Positions 28,331-40,176 of a DNA stretch of 64,000 nt are shown here, piece by piece. Made by a program: the position numbers and the translations under genes. Position 1 is the first letter of the stretch; each line of letters starts with the position of its first letter. Under the pieces are notes generated by a model. It ran no database searches and was not told the DNA's origin. It saw nothing but the letters and a program-made list of their open reading frames with translations. Origin of the DNA: Phalacrocorax aristotelis (Eukaryota > Chordata > Aves > Suliformes > Phalacrocoracidae); the NCBI RefSeq assembly GCF_949628215.1, contig NC_134276.1, forward strand, positions 12,055,690 through 12,119,689. Direction: 5' to 3'.

Positions 28331-28349
28331 TGAAATCAATGGGAATCTT
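28331..28349. repeat. core of short palindromic relic, copy E
   Basis: TGAAATCAATGGGAATCTT matches the recurrent TGAAGTCAATGGGA(A/G)TCT core seen in the other relics. Flanks are too diverged to set boundaries. Confidence 0.3.
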
Positions 28350-29149
28350 CTACTCATTTCTGAAAATTGAATCAATCGTTTTTGCTAAGTGTTATTGTCA
28401 AGATCATTACAAAAATAAAAAACCAACCAAACAAATAACAACTGGAAATAGGTTTCTCTTCATCTTGGAGACCTACTGAATCTTGCCATATCCTGACTTT
28501 GTTGCCCAGCAATGTAATGGGAGCTGATTTAAATGACTGAACAGCCCTCTGTGCGTGCAAGGAGCATGTAGCTGCCTGATTCTTCTCCTTTTGTTGTAAT
28601 CAGAGGAATTTTCTCCACTGCACTACACCAGTGCGGTTGCATCTGATACTACAAAAATGTGGGATACTCTGGAGTGTTGCACTGATCACAGTTTGAAGTC
28701 ATTTCAGGAGGCACCAGAATCCAATTGTGATCCACATTGGAGAAGCGAGTGGTAAAGATGCTCCTTCACCACAGCAGCTTGTCTCTGAGTAGTGTTATGA
28801 CCAAATTGAAGTCTGTGTCATTGGGCATTGCCTGCCTAGCATTCATCTTAAATTTTCAATCACGTACTTAGTAAATTAAACCTCCTATACTTCCTGGAGA
28901 ATAGATGAGAAACCCCATCCCCTCTCCAGATGCCTACCTTAATCACCAAGTTACAAGCTGTACTCTCTCAGGTCCCTGTGAATATTAATTATTCGAACAG
29001 CTTCAGCAAAGGTGGCCAAGAGAGACATTCAGAGTGCTCTATGACTTGGACATTATGGCACTTTCACAGGAAAACAAGCTCAAACCTTTAAGGCAAAAGA
29101 AGCAACTGGGGCACTTGTGTCCTGGGCTGCATTCAACCTCAGATCCTTA

Positions 29150-29275
29150 TCAGCAAGCTGTCAGGTAAAACACTTATCAAGAGCATCCAGCAGGCCTGGC
29201 AGAGCTTAGCCTTGAACCTAATCTAAGCAGCCTCCTAGCAGGACACTAGTCCCAAGACCACTGCTGATATTAGTA
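29150..29275 (-). repeat. possible MIR/tRNA-derived SINE relic
   Basis: Read on the minus strand there is CAGTGGTCTTGGGACTAG (A-box region), then AGGTTCAAGGC (B-box-like) followed by TAAGCTCTGCCAGG. This order resembles the MIR head (GTGGTT..., GGTTC(G/A)AA..., GCTCTGCCA). No tail is visible. Confidence 0.35.
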
Positions 29276-29774
29276 TGCTTTCCTCTGGTGTTAATCATTA
29301 TTTAGAAATAATTGCTGCAGTGTGTTTTTTTTTTCATACAGAAGGAATGAGGGTAGGGCATCCCTAACGCTTGCTGTGCCATGAGGGGAATGCGAAACAG
29401 TAGTTCTTTAGGAGAGTGTACTGCTGGAAATCTACATCGGCTCAATCACTCTGCAGCTCACAACTGTGAAATAGCCTGTTTTGTCGAGCTTGTCAGCAAC
29501 GTGCATCATTCACTTGACAACACAGAAAGCTGGGGTTGGCTCACGCACAGCTATTTCCAGTTGACGAGTTGGTTCAATTGATACATTCACTTTGGGAAAT
29601 AAAGTAAGAATATTCTCAGTTTGAGCGAGGCTACACTGCATGAATATCTCCCTCATCAAAAAGAAGGATGATGAACAAAGAGAGGCAATACATCTTGAAG
29701 GGAATGATTTCACTCATTGTTCCTTGATCTTTTTGAAGGAGAGGTTGTTTGCTCTATTGGTCATGTATCCCATC

Positions 29775-29792
29775 TGAGGCCAATGGGAATCT
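29775..29792. repeat. core of short palindromic relic, copy F
   Basis: TGAGGCCAATGGGAATCT is close to the copy E core. Only the core is recognisable. Confidence 0.25.
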
Positions 29793-31724
29793 GTGCTTCC
29801 ACCCTTTCCCCTTTTCCCACATACACCACGTACACTGCACAGCTAGGGGAGTAACTTGACAGTTGCACACAGATTATATTTCTTCTCCAAAGAAGAGGGA
29901 TTACTTTGTAAATATAGAATTAAAGGCTTAGGAATTAATGACTGTCTTTGATAGTCAAAGAAGTGCAGCTGGACGCAGGAGGGGACCGGTCCTTGTAAGG
30001 TTACAGGGGTACCAAGGGCAACTGTAATCTCCAAATGAGATGCAAAAGAACAGGAGTTCTGGGTCAGATGCCTAGCAGTAAGCTTGACTCCATTGCTTGG
30101 ATTCCTGGAGCAAAGCAGGTTGTTTTTTGAAGCTGCATGATACAGCATTAATATGAGCAATCCATGGTTCAGCACTGCTCTTCTAGGCAGTACTTCATTT
30201 TTTGGTGCAGGGAAAGAAGGAACTCTTGGCTTTTTCAAAAAATGTGGCAGGCACAGAAGGAATTCTCATGTTTTATGTAGTCAGTTGCTGCTAGTTTTTT
30301 TCTGCCACTGGCATTCAGTCTCCTTCGTTATTGCTACATTTGCCATAGGTCTAAGTGCATAATAATGATGCAGTGCATGTTACCAAAAAGATCAGAGTGG
30401 CCTCTCGCTATATAACTTGCTGCTATAGCTGCTGCAAGAACCATTTCATATTCCAGTTTCTGCTTGGAGGAGAATCTTTCCTAAAATCCTTTAAATAAAT
30501 TAAATATTCCTAGTGTGCACCAGTTAGTGTCAAACTTCCCTATTTTAAGATTATTTTTCTCCTTCCACTTGGTACAGAGTATGTGTCATCAGTAGCCCTA
30601 CAGTCTGCAGTATTAATCAAAGCCATCCAAACAGTGGGCTTATTTTGTTTCTAGTATAGATACCAACCCTTAATTACCCCAGTATTGTTTTAACTACCTC
30701 AGCACATCCTTATCTGTTTTGCTGCACTTCATTTCATATTACACATCTCCAGGCGGAGACTTGACAGGAGGCAGAAGCAATCAAACCATATTGTCTGGCG
30801 TAACAGTGGGCAAACTGCCATGCCTCTCATGCAAAAGATTAATAATAGACTGTGTGCTGTCTTTGTAAAACAAAAACATGTCTCGCTTAAATGGCTTAAA
30901 AGTTACGTCCTGTGTGATGCTGTCAATGTGGGAGCCTGGTGTCAGACATCTAAGGAGTTTTAATCTTAGAAGAAGAGGGCTTTTTCCCTTGTAAATCACA
31001 CTGTAAGTTCCTGCTGCTGATCTCAGGGCAAGATGCTTACATTAGACTGTTGCTGCAGATAGGAAGGGACGAACTGTTGCTGGGCAGAAGATGAGTGTTG
31101 AAAGCCACAAATGCCTCAGGTGGAGAGGGAATAACCTGCAATTGCCAGGCGAGGGAGCTCTTGAGGTGCAAGCTTAAATTTCAGATCCAGACGTTATCTC
31201 TGGTATACAAGGAGCCTGACTGCGTACTGCTGCCCTAAAATACCGGTGAGAGGCAGGCACTTAATTGCTAGGTCTGACAACAGCTTGGAAAATCCTACAT
31301 AGGTGGTCTCTCCCTCTTTGCTGTGTTTGATCTGAGGCAGTAGGGATATGTCCAGAACTATTAACCGGAAAAAATAGGAGAGTAGCAGGATTTAAGAAAA
31401 GGCAGCAAAAGTTTACTTGGGAGTCTTACTCACAGAGCTGTTAAGAAAGACTTCAGAAACACATGGAGTCACTCTAGGGACTGATTTTCAATCCAGGAAT
31501 ATAACTACTCCATATTGCATTTTCTCTGATCCATCTTGTCATAAATATCTGAATTAAAGGTAATGCAGCACAGAAACACTGGATTTTATTAATCTCACCA
31601 GAGTAGAGAGAAATGGCTAAACACAAAAAAATTTGCAGGTGGGGGGAGGAGGTGAACAGCAAGTCCTGGTGATACACTTGCAGGGAATGCATAATCTTCA
31701 TTATAAAATTCAAAGCCTGTCTGC

Positions 31725-32065
31725 TTGGCGTGGATCCTAGCTGTGTAGCGGTTTGTTTAGCGATGATGGAAAGCTCACTCTACATTAATTCCTAATGGAT
31801 TATTGCAAAATGTTCTGTAATGATGACGTGCTTGAGCTGTTAATTGATTATGAAATGCCTTGAGAGCTTTATGAAAAGCATAAGATATAATTATTATTGG
31901 ATCATGCTGCTCATTAACTTTAAAGAAAATAAATGTGCTGTAATTCCAACTGGCCCATAAATCTCTTTTGTTTGGAAATGGATTCACGTCACCCTCCTTT
32001 TCTCTGGTAATATCAATGGCCGCTGCTTGTTCGAATGGAAATACGTTGAGGGAGATTAAGGGCCT
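31725..32065. other. candidate conserved enhancer-like block
   Basis: This low-repeat AT-rich stretch is densely packed with textbook-like sites: a C/EBP-type ATTATTGCAAAAT around 31799-31811, a CRE-like TGATGACGTG at 31821-31830, the homeodomain-type TTAATTGATTA at 31840-31850, and an ATAATTATTATT run near 31888. The minus-strand 142-codon frame across it has no splice context. I infer a possible developmental enhancer. No alignment was available. Confidence 0.25.
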
Positions 32066-33744
32066 GAACCAATCTGACTGAAGTCGGCTGGGGTTGGTCC
32101 CATTGCCTACAGAAGCAGTTGGAGCAGTCCTTGTTTGGTTTGTTCTAGTCCCCCCAAAAAAGGCCTGTGGCAGAGGCACAAAGGTTTGTGGCACAGCAGC
32201 CACAAAACTCTCTGAAGAGAGGGCACATGTGAAAATTCTTTTTTCTGACCTGGGAGCATTACTTTGTCCTAGAAGTGTCTCAGACTCCTAGCAATCTTTT
32301 GTTGTCAAAATAAATTTTGCATAAATGTGGAGGTATAGGAGATTAGGACCACATTTGCAGTGATAAAGCTGTGCACATTCAGTTGGCGACTGCTGCAGTA
32401 CTCGCTCAAACCACCATTTTACAGCACTTTACATTGTGTTTTGTAAGGACTTTGAAAGGTAAGTCCTGTGAGTAAACTCACCTTGGCAGCATGCATTTTC
32501 CTCTCTTCCTGGTCCATGCTTTTGAAAGCCACAGGGACAACTAAGAGAGTGCAGCTCTGAAGGAATCAAAAGCCCATACATGCTCTTGGTTGAGCACTAG
32601 CCCCATCCTGTCACGTCCCAGACTGACTTGCCACTTTACGTTATGACAAGGCTCTGCTAAGAAGCAGGCTTACCAGGAGGCTGAGTACTTTGTGTGTGGG
32701 TGAATGTAACCCCGGGGTAAGTTATGCATGTTGCAGATCTGGTGATATACCGACCCTGAAAAAGAATAGCATCTCTCACCCTGTGGCTCTGCGACCTGTG
32801 TGTGGGAGAAGGCAGACAAGGGACCGAGTGGGATGGGGACACAAATCCTCCCCACATAAGACTACAGATCCATGTGTAAATCATAGATTTTCTCTGGAGA
32901 GAATGTATGTAATTATCTGTACCTCAGCTTTTAGCATCTAAACCCCATTGTGTTTCACTAGTGCAATTAATTAAAAATAAAGGTGAATATTCCTTACCTT
33001 AACTAAGCAAACATCAGCCATTGCAATAGAGTTCACCTTCATGACTATTTGGTAATACAGTTCAAGAACCTGGAAATCCATAGGCTTTCTAATTTATTGT
33101 ATGGGAAGGTTGTTATTACTGTTTACAAAGGAAAAGTTTTCCACAAAAAATCTATTAGACTTGCCAGCATCTCTCATGCATTCAAGTGCTGCCACGTGAG
33201 ACAGATAAAAATCCCACATGCTGATAAGCTGTATTAGGCATCTCTGACAAAGAAAGAAAAGCGGCACTTTTGGATAATGGAAATAATGAAACAGTGATAA
33301 AGTATTTTCCAAATCCCCTTTGCAAATCAAGGGTTTGAATATTAATTATTAGTGAATATTTTGGCAACTTAACAGTAATGGTTACTTACACACTATTATA
33401 AATAATCAGTTCCATACTTTTTAAAATGCTGCCTTTGATTTTTGAGGTTACTAGGGTTTTCTCAACCTCTGATTCTCATCCTTGCAAATTTTTGGAAATG
33501 GGCTGCAATCTCCAGAGTTCTGCTAAAATCTGAATCGATTTAATTTTCTGGCTCAAAGTTGCTCTTGCAAAGCCTTTTACATAATTGATCTTGTACACTT
33601 ACCTTTGGAAGGAGTTTAATGTGAAAAAAAACAATTTTGGAAGAAATAAATGTTTTATTTCTTATTTAGATTTTCAGATTTAAAATATTTAAATATTTTC
33701 ATTTTTTCAGAAGAATATCAAACCCCATTGGAATATTAGTTTAA

Positions 33745-33832
33745 TTTCAGCAGACCAGATCCCATATGAATTTGCATCTGTGTAGTGTCAGTGATATCAC
33801 TGAACTGATTCATGAAATTTGGCCTCCGTATT
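33745..33832. repeat. short palindromic relic, copy C
   Basis: It reads TTTCAGCAGACCAGATCCC, then GTAGTGTCAGTGATATCACT, then GAACTGATTCATGAAATT. The order (CAGATCCC, then a TGTCA...TGA core, then GATTCA) resembles copies B and D. GTGATATCAC is itself a 10-bp perfect palindrome. Confidence 0.35.
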
Positions 33833-34904
33833 GATTTCTGACCCAGAAAGCAGTTTTTCAGTCTGCAGACCTGACATTATTTCACCTGGAATACTCAAGA
33901 TTTAGTTGCAGTTAACATCTACCCTGATTTCAAGAAGGATTTTGAATTCTTAGGATACCGCCCAGCCATGGTAAGGGGCCCCTGGCCAGTGTAGTCAGCG
34001 CCCATTCAACCCATAAAGGGCCACTCAGAGCAAGGAGATTAATGAGCAGGACTTAACCCTGTTTTGGGTGGGTCTTAGGCATGAAGCGTGGTCCTGAACC
34101 TCTGTGTGTGGTTGACTTTCAGCTCCAGTTCCCAGACTTGCAGTGAGTATATTATAACCGACAGGTAAGAGTTTTTATAACAGATACATTAGAAATCATT
34201 TAACTAGGAGACATGATAGTTGTGTTTTCAAGTCATACTGCTTCAGAAATAATTCTGTTGCCACTGCTTACTTGGGAATGAACGCGTATCTTGCAAAAAG
34301 AATTTCTGTTTTTGCAGAAATAGTGTAGACCCCTAATTTCTGTAGAGCACTCTGTCTGGAGAAGTCAGCAGACTCCCACTTCACTCCAGACCTCAAATGC
34401 TGACAGGTACCACCAGGACTCTGGCATAACTGTAAGTGGAAAGTGAATTCTGTTATTCATATGTAAATTGAAATAACTGATGTCCCATTGTGCTTTTGCT
34501 TTCAAAAAAATGAGAGGGGGAAAAAAAGAGGAAGAAAACCCCCAAACATAATGAAGTATTTGCATATAAAAAGGCTTTTAACTTACATTCTTTGCTCATT
34601 GGCAATCTTTGGAAGGCCATTATTCTTTGCTGCTATTAAATTTACCCAGAAAAACAGTCACATTTCTGGGCAAGTAGAAGTTCATCAAAAATAATTTATT
34701 CTTGTTCATTCATTTCCATAGGATGCAGACCTTTCTAGACACAGGGCAGTTATTTCTAGACACAAGTGGGAGAACAACGAAAGATTCTGTGGTGGTGTGT
34801 TTTTTCTAAATTATCCTAGCTAAAGGTTTAAAGATGCTATTTCAGTAGAAAGTCTTATTATAACAGCAAAGGAAACATGGATGTCTTCAGTTTCTACTCC
34901 TGAG

Positions 34905-35165
34905 TGTGCAGCTTTGTGACTAGATAACCACGAGCAAATGACTTATTCTTTTGAGGACTAATGTTAGTTTTATTTCTACTGGTGTAAATCTGGAATAACT
35001 CCACAGAAGCCAATGGAGTTACAATGCTAATCTGATGTTGTTTCCTCATCTGTAAAAGAGGTTAATGACATTTTCCTCTCTCGGAGGATATGGCAAGGAT
35101 ATTCGGTCAATGTTGACTCTTCACTGTGTAAAATGCTAATACACTGTCATTGTTAGTGCAAAATT
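34905..35165 (+). repeat. MIR-like SINE relic, interrupted by a palindromic relic
   Basis: The left part contains GTGCAGCTTTGTGACTA and GAGCAAATGACTTA. The right part contains TTTCCTCATCTGTAAAAGAG, then CTCTCGGAGGATATGG and GTGTAAAATGCTAATACA. These match the order of the MIR consensus: CTGTGTGACCTTGGGCAAGT, TTTCCTCATCTGTAAAATG, then a GTGAGGAT-like block and GTAAAGCGCT. Copy D (34978-35035) sits between the two halves. The orientation is plus. Confidence 0.6.
34978..35035. repeat. short palindromic relic, copy D (best preserved)
   Basis: ACTGGTGTAAATCTGGAATA leads into an 8-bp perfect inverted repeat, TAACTCCA at 34996-35003 and TGGAGTTA at 35014-35021, separated by ten bases that include GAAGCCAA. 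This is the clearest copy of the family. It interrupts the MIR-like relic, so it inserted after or together with it. Confidence 0.55.
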
Positions 35166-35814
35166 TGTACTGTGCAGGTGAAAGAAACAGTTAACACATA
35201 AGGTACTCATGCTTAACCCACTCTGCTAAAGACAAATAATATACTGGCTTTCATTATAGCACCTCAAGCAATTTTCCCATGACTGCTTTCATTAGGGAAG
35301 GAAGACTGGCTATTCTATTAGGAAAGCCACCAGGTGCATGCAAAGAAATTAACACCAAGAGATTACTAAGTGTAAAATGTGCATATGTCCTATGCTGCTT
35401 GTTTGTGTACAGGTCAAAACAGAGCACTGTAAGTTTAAAATAAGCAGCTTTGATTCTGCTAAGTAATTTGTTATTATATATACACTGAGAGAGAATAAAA
35501 TATACACAGATGAAATGGTGGACAGATAATTATTGCCAGAAGTGATCTGCAGCTTTCAGTCAATCCTTTTAACATTTGTCTGTCTTGTTACTTCTGTATA
35601 TAAATGAGAAACGTCTTTGTAAGGAGTAACAAGGATACCAGGCATGAAAGCCTTGGTATATGTCTATGCAATGCAAACAGGAACGTAACTGTTTAATTCT
35701 TAATAACCCAGACCCAGCAATTTATGAAGTGATCATGGCGTAGGACACTGTCACAAAGCAAGTAGGGGCAAGTAAAACTGCAATTACAATAATTTCCACT
35801 CCTGTTCATGCCAG

Positions 35815-35945
35815 AAGCTCTCAATGCATTTTTAAAAAATTATTGTATTATTCCCATTTTGCAGCTGTGGAAAGCGATCCCACTAAGACAAATGCCTTGC
35901 CTAAATGAATCAGTGAGTGAATGAGGTGGGAGGAAGCCATGCAGC
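35815..35945 (-). repeat. MIR-like SINE relic
   Basis: On the plus strand it reads TATTCCCATTTTGCAGCTGT, GGAAAG, then AATGCCTTGCCTAAATGAAT and CAGTGAGTGAATGAGG. This is the antisense order of a MIR tail (CCCATTTTACAGATGAGGAAACTGAG, GACTTGCCCAAGGTCAC, CAGTAAGTGG...). It is strongly diverged. Confidence 0.55.
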
Positions 35946-36233
35946 CAAGCGCAGGGAAGAAAAGGGTGGAAGTGGGGCTGCTGTTTCCAGCAGCAGCCAT
36001 CCCACGGAGCTGCTCCCATCCCTGCTCTTGCAATTGGAAGGAGAACCTTGGCCTACCAGCTCCCATCATCTGTCCACTGACACTATATGAAATGTAGAAG
36101 ACAGAAAGGTACCACATAAAATAGCATTAGCTTGTAAGAGAACCCTTCCTTGTGAATGACTGTCTCAAGTCTTTGGATCTCCTTTTTCCTTCAAATACCA
36201 CTTTTCTAAACCACATATTGACACTGACATTTT

Positions 36234-37147
36234 CACAGAATCATAGAATGGTAAAATGCTTTGGGTTAGAAGGGTCTTTTAGACATCATCTAGTTCAACC
36301 CCCTACCCTGAGCAGGGACATCTTCAACTCTATCAGGTTGCTCAGAGCCCCATCCAATCTGACCTTGAATATTTCCAGGGATGGGGCATCTACCACCTCT
36401 TCAGGCAACCTGTGCCAGTGTCTCACCACCCTCATTGTAAAAAATTTCATCCTTACATCTAGCCTAAATCTATCCTCCTTTAGTTTAAAACCATTAACCC
36501 TTGTCCTGTCACAACAGGCCTCACTAAAAAGATTGTCCCCATCTTTCCTATAGTCCTCCTTTGAGTACTGAAAGGTTACAATAAGGTCTCCCTGCAGCCT
36601 TCTCTTCACCAAACGGAACAACCCCAACTTTCTCAGCTCTTCTTCATAGGAGAGGTGCTCCAGCCCTCAGGTCATTTTTGTGGCCTCCTCTGGACCCGCT
36701 CCAACAGTTCCATGTCCTTCCTGCGCTGAGGGCTCCAGAGCTGGACGCAGCACTGCAGGTGGGGTCTCACCACAGCAGAGCAGAGGGGCAGAATCATCTC
36801 CCTCAACCTGCTGGCCATGCTTCTTGTCATGCAGCCCAGGATACGGTTGGCCGTCTGGGCTGCAAGTGCACACTGTTGGCTCATGTCCAGCTTTTCATCC
36901 ACCAGTACCCCCAAGTCCTTCTCTGCAGGGCTGCTCTCAATTCCTTCATTCCCCAGCCTGTATTGATGTTGGGGGTTGCACCGACCCATATGCAGGACCC
37001 TGCACTTGGCCTTGTTGAACCTCATGAGGTTCTCACAGGCCCACCTCTCCAGCTTGTCTAGGTCTCTCTGGATAACATCCCATCCTTCTGGCATGTCAGC
37101 TGCACCGCTCAGCTTAGTGTCATCTGCAAACTTGCTGAGGGCGCACT
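36234..37147 (-). mobile_element. CR1 retrotransposon, 5'-truncated copy 2
   Basis: On the minus strand the copy starts within the reverse transcriptase at the catalytic box, where [18 protein letters not shown] can be read with both aspartates intact. It continues through a frame at 37094-36672 (signatures [35 protein letters not shown]) and, after a frame change near 36.65 kb, a second frame at 36627-36295 (KRRLQGDLI, RFRLDVR, RLPEEVVDAPSLEIF). The 3' end lies at low coordinates with antisense AGAATCATAGAATGG. The N-terminal two thirds are absent. No target-site duplication was seen. Confidence 0.93.
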
Positions 37148-37953
37148 AGATTCCTCTATTTCATTGATTTTGCATTGATTTTGCATTGCATCTTCAACTA
37201 ACAGCCTGCTGTTCTGCTTTGTTATCCCCTCTGCTAGTGCTGCAGTGACAAGGAGGCCAAATGAAGTCCTTCCTCCATGTTGTTTTCCATACTCTGATCT
37301 TTCCAGGGGTTCAACTATGATCTCTTGAATTAGGTCTGTAGTACACAGCTTTCCAGAATGGTCCAGCTCAGGTTTGCGTTGCTTGCAAGGTCTAGTGAAT
37401 TCAGACAGTAATGGCTGAAGTTTCCTTCTGTCGTAGCCAGCATGATTGTGTCCCAAGAGATAGTTTTTCCAGAGAAAAGCATTGTTAAATCAGTTCTGTA
37501 TTAATCAAGAATGTTTTTACACTGAACTCTTGAGCTGACAATGTAGCTAGAGTAGCCTGGGCGCCAGCTGCCAAGTATTTAAATAGGATTTCAAGCTGGC
37601 TTGTTCAGTTCATACTGTGATAGCTACATTGCTACTGGTTCCTCAGTCATCATTCTACTTATCTTGGTTTTATTAGCATGATATAAAAATATGCTAGACT
37701 TATTGTTGTTGCCAAAACATCTGCAAGTAAAAACAAAGATATGACAACAATCATTGGAAATCACACACTGGGAAAACATTTTATTTTAAAAACTAGGCTT
37801 TTGTATATTCATGTGCTAAAAATATAAGAGCAACAATATTCCTAGAAAGTCTTAATTTAGGAAAGAAATTAATCAAGAAACTTTTTCTGTAGCATCTACA
37901 AATTAGCAATAGCACTGTTTTGGCCAACTTGTCCTGAAAATCAGCTCATTAAA

Positions 37954-38019
37954 TCTAATTGGACACACTGTATAGCAAAGAATCATATGATAAAACTCTG
38001 AAGGTTATGTCCAATTAGA
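37954..38019. repeat. 12-bp perfect inverted repeat, 42-bp spacer
   Basis: TCTAATTGGACA at 37954-37965 and its exact reverse complement TGTCCAATTAGA at 38008-38019 flank a 42-bp AT-rich spacer. The arms contain CCAAT and TAATT cores. It may be a regulatory site pair or a small degraded DNA-transposon remnant. I do not recognise a family. Confidence 0.85.
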
Positions 38020-38959
38020 AAAATAGTCTGCAGTGTTCAGCACCGATTCCAGTGGTGGATGTCTGCCAAGATACATTTAACTAAAGTGTACATGTGGGTT
38101 AGATTAATACATTTTGAGATAGAATCAGCCTTGACAACAGGGAAGTCATCTATTAGAGGCAATAACTCAAAGATCGCAGCAAAATTGCTTGTTAAATCAT
38201 AAAATCAGGAAAATATCGATATTTATTTAAATTTATTATCTCTGATTTAAATAGACGGTTTAGCAGAAGAGATGAGGATTTTCTTAAGATCTTGTAACTT
38301 GACCATAGTGAATCAGAATGAACGAACACATGCCTTGCAAGTAGAAAGCAGGGCTCATATCTGCCCCTGCAGTCGAAAGCAAAGGGAAAATGCACACTTA
38401 AATGATGTGGGGATAAGATCCAGAGTGCCTATTTATGCACTTCATACAGGCATCACAAGGTCTGGTCTCAGCAGGGTGAATCAAAGGACTGAAATTACAT
38501 GTGTGAGGTCCATATTCTTAAAGAAAAGAATTAGACGCTTCCCAGGGTAGCCCAGAATGCCACACAAGAGCTTGGTGGACAGCCAGTATAAAACCCTGAG
38601 GAAAACACGTGTCTGCGCACTTCCCTTTTCCTGGACTTTGGAGCTTCTACCTGCTCAGGATACACAGCACAGACCCTTCCCTCACGGTAGTGACCTAACC
38701 AAGCAGGGCTCATCCTTTCTAGAGGAATTTAATGGCTGACAGACAAGCCTAAACTGGGGTCTCAACCTCCTCATTAGCTTTGAATTTTCATCTCATGATT
38801 CCCTAACTTAAAAGGTATTGATAGTTCAGAGCACAGCAGACAAGAATTCAATCTTTGCCTGACTTCCAGGACCCTCATCTCTCTCTCCATGCCTCCAGAG
38901 CCTGGCACTGCCCTCTCTGCTTTCTTTCCAGTCTCATTCCTGGATGCACAGCAGCCCAG

Positions 38960-39082
38960 CTGGCATATGGTATGCCCCAAAGAGACCTTCTTAGCCTGAG
39001 ACAGGGCATTTGCAGGCTAAGGTTCAACCCCAAATCTCCACTGCCCTGGGTAACTGCTTTGACCACTAAGCAACAGCACTGA
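38960..39082 (-). repeat. possible tRNA-derived SINE relic
   Basis: The minus strand reads TGCTTAGTGGTCAAAGCAGT (A-box region), then GGGGTTGAACCTTAGCC (B-box-like), at roughly tRNA-head spacing. No clear tail follows. Confidence 0.35.
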
Positions 39083-39329
39083 AGAAGCAACAGTAATGTC
39101 ACTTTTAAATAAGGTAACTTGACTGTCCTACTTTACGCTGAAAAAAATATGGTCCTGTGTGATATATATATTAAAAAGTTTAGAGCTCACCTACTCATTC
39201 CTGGTTGCATCATGGTGGACTTCTGTTTTCACACAGTAGGCATCAACTTTCACAGAAAAGAGCAATAAACAGAAGTCTCATTTGAAGCATTGAGTCAAGC
39301 ATTTGAAGTCAAGTAGGAGCATGCCATCT

Positions 39330-40174
39330 CCAAGAGCAACTGGCTGATGGGTCGGGCTCAAAGGGTTATAGTAAATGGGGTTACATCAGGCTGGTGGCCC
39401 ATCACTAGTGGGGTTCCACAGGGTTCCATCTTAGTGCCAGTACTCTTTAATGTCTTTGTTAATGACTTGGATGCTGATGACACAAAATTCGGAGGAGCTG
39501 TTGACCCTCTCAAGGCAGAGAGGCCCTGCAGAGGGATCTGGACAGACTGGAGAGCTGGGCAACCACCAGCCATATGAAGTTTAACAAGGGCAAGTGCCGG
39601 ATTTACACCTGGGGCACAGCAACCCCAGCTGTACAGCCAGAGTGGGGAACGAGAGGCTGGAGAGCAGCTCTGCAGAGAGGGACCTGGGGGTTTTGGTCGG
39701 CAGCAGGTTGAACATGAGCCAACAGTGTGCCCTGGCAGCCAAGACGGCCAACCGTGCCCTGGGGTGCATCAAGCCCTGTATCGCAGCCGGGCAAGGGAGG
39801 GGATTGTCCTGCTCTGCTCTGTGCTGGTGCAGCCTCACCTCAAGTGCTGTGGGCAGCGTTGGGCGCTGCAGTACATTAAGGATATAAAGCTACTAGAGAG
39901 TGTCCAGAGGAGGGCCATGAAGTTGGTGAAAGGTTTAGAGGGGAAACCCTACAAGGAGTGGCTAAAGCTACTTGGTTTGTTCAGCCTGGAGAAGAGGAGA
40001 CTGAGGGGAGACCTCATCATGATCTACATCTTCCTCACAAGGGGAGGAGGAGGAGCAGGTGCTGATCTCTTCTCTCTGGTGACCAATGACAGGACCCAAG
40101 GGAATGGCAGCAAAATGTGCCAGGGGAGGTTTAGGTTGGATATTAGATAAAGGTTCTTCCCTCAATGTGTTAGA
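39330..40174 (+). mobile_element. CR1 retrotransposon, copy 3 (truncated at both ends)
   Basis: A plus-strand CR1 ORF2 fragment starts within the reverse transcriptase ([30 protein letters not shown]). An internal in-frame deletion joins VNDLD directly to ADDTKFGG, removing roughly ten residues around the start of the catalytic FADD box. Downstream frames shift several times; a later one at 39725-40150 carries [15 protein letters not shown] and GRFRLDIR. The sequence stops just after that signature without its own 3' UTR, where an inverted CR1 3' fragment begins. Confidence 0.9.
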
Positions 40175-40176
40175 AA

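Larger units (their letters stand above)
21130..36233. other. intergenic DNA without recognisable genes
   Basis: These fifteen kilobases hold no exon that I can support on either strand. Frames such as the 155-codon one at 23114-23581 (low-complexity F/S/L) and the 142-codon one at 31775-32203 lack splice sites and family resemblance. The region does hold old MIR-like relics, several short palindromic relics with a TGAAGTCAATGG-like core, a perfect AT hairpin at 26894-26916, and an enhancer-like block near 31.7-32.1 kb. These are listed separately. Confidence 0.7.
37148..39329. other. intergenic DNA, no gene seen
   Basis: No coding sequence is recognisable. It holds the 12-bp perfect inverted repeat at 37954-38019 and a weak SINE relic at 38960-39082. 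The frames present (up to 115 codons, minus strand at 37109-37456) have no family resemblance. Confidence 0.7.

Noticed and set aside
31775..32203. 142-codon minus-strand frame
   Set aside because: Falls over the enhancer-like block and lacks homology and splice signals.
36152..36553. 133-codon plus-strand frame
   Set aside because: Mostly the antisense of CR1 copy 2.
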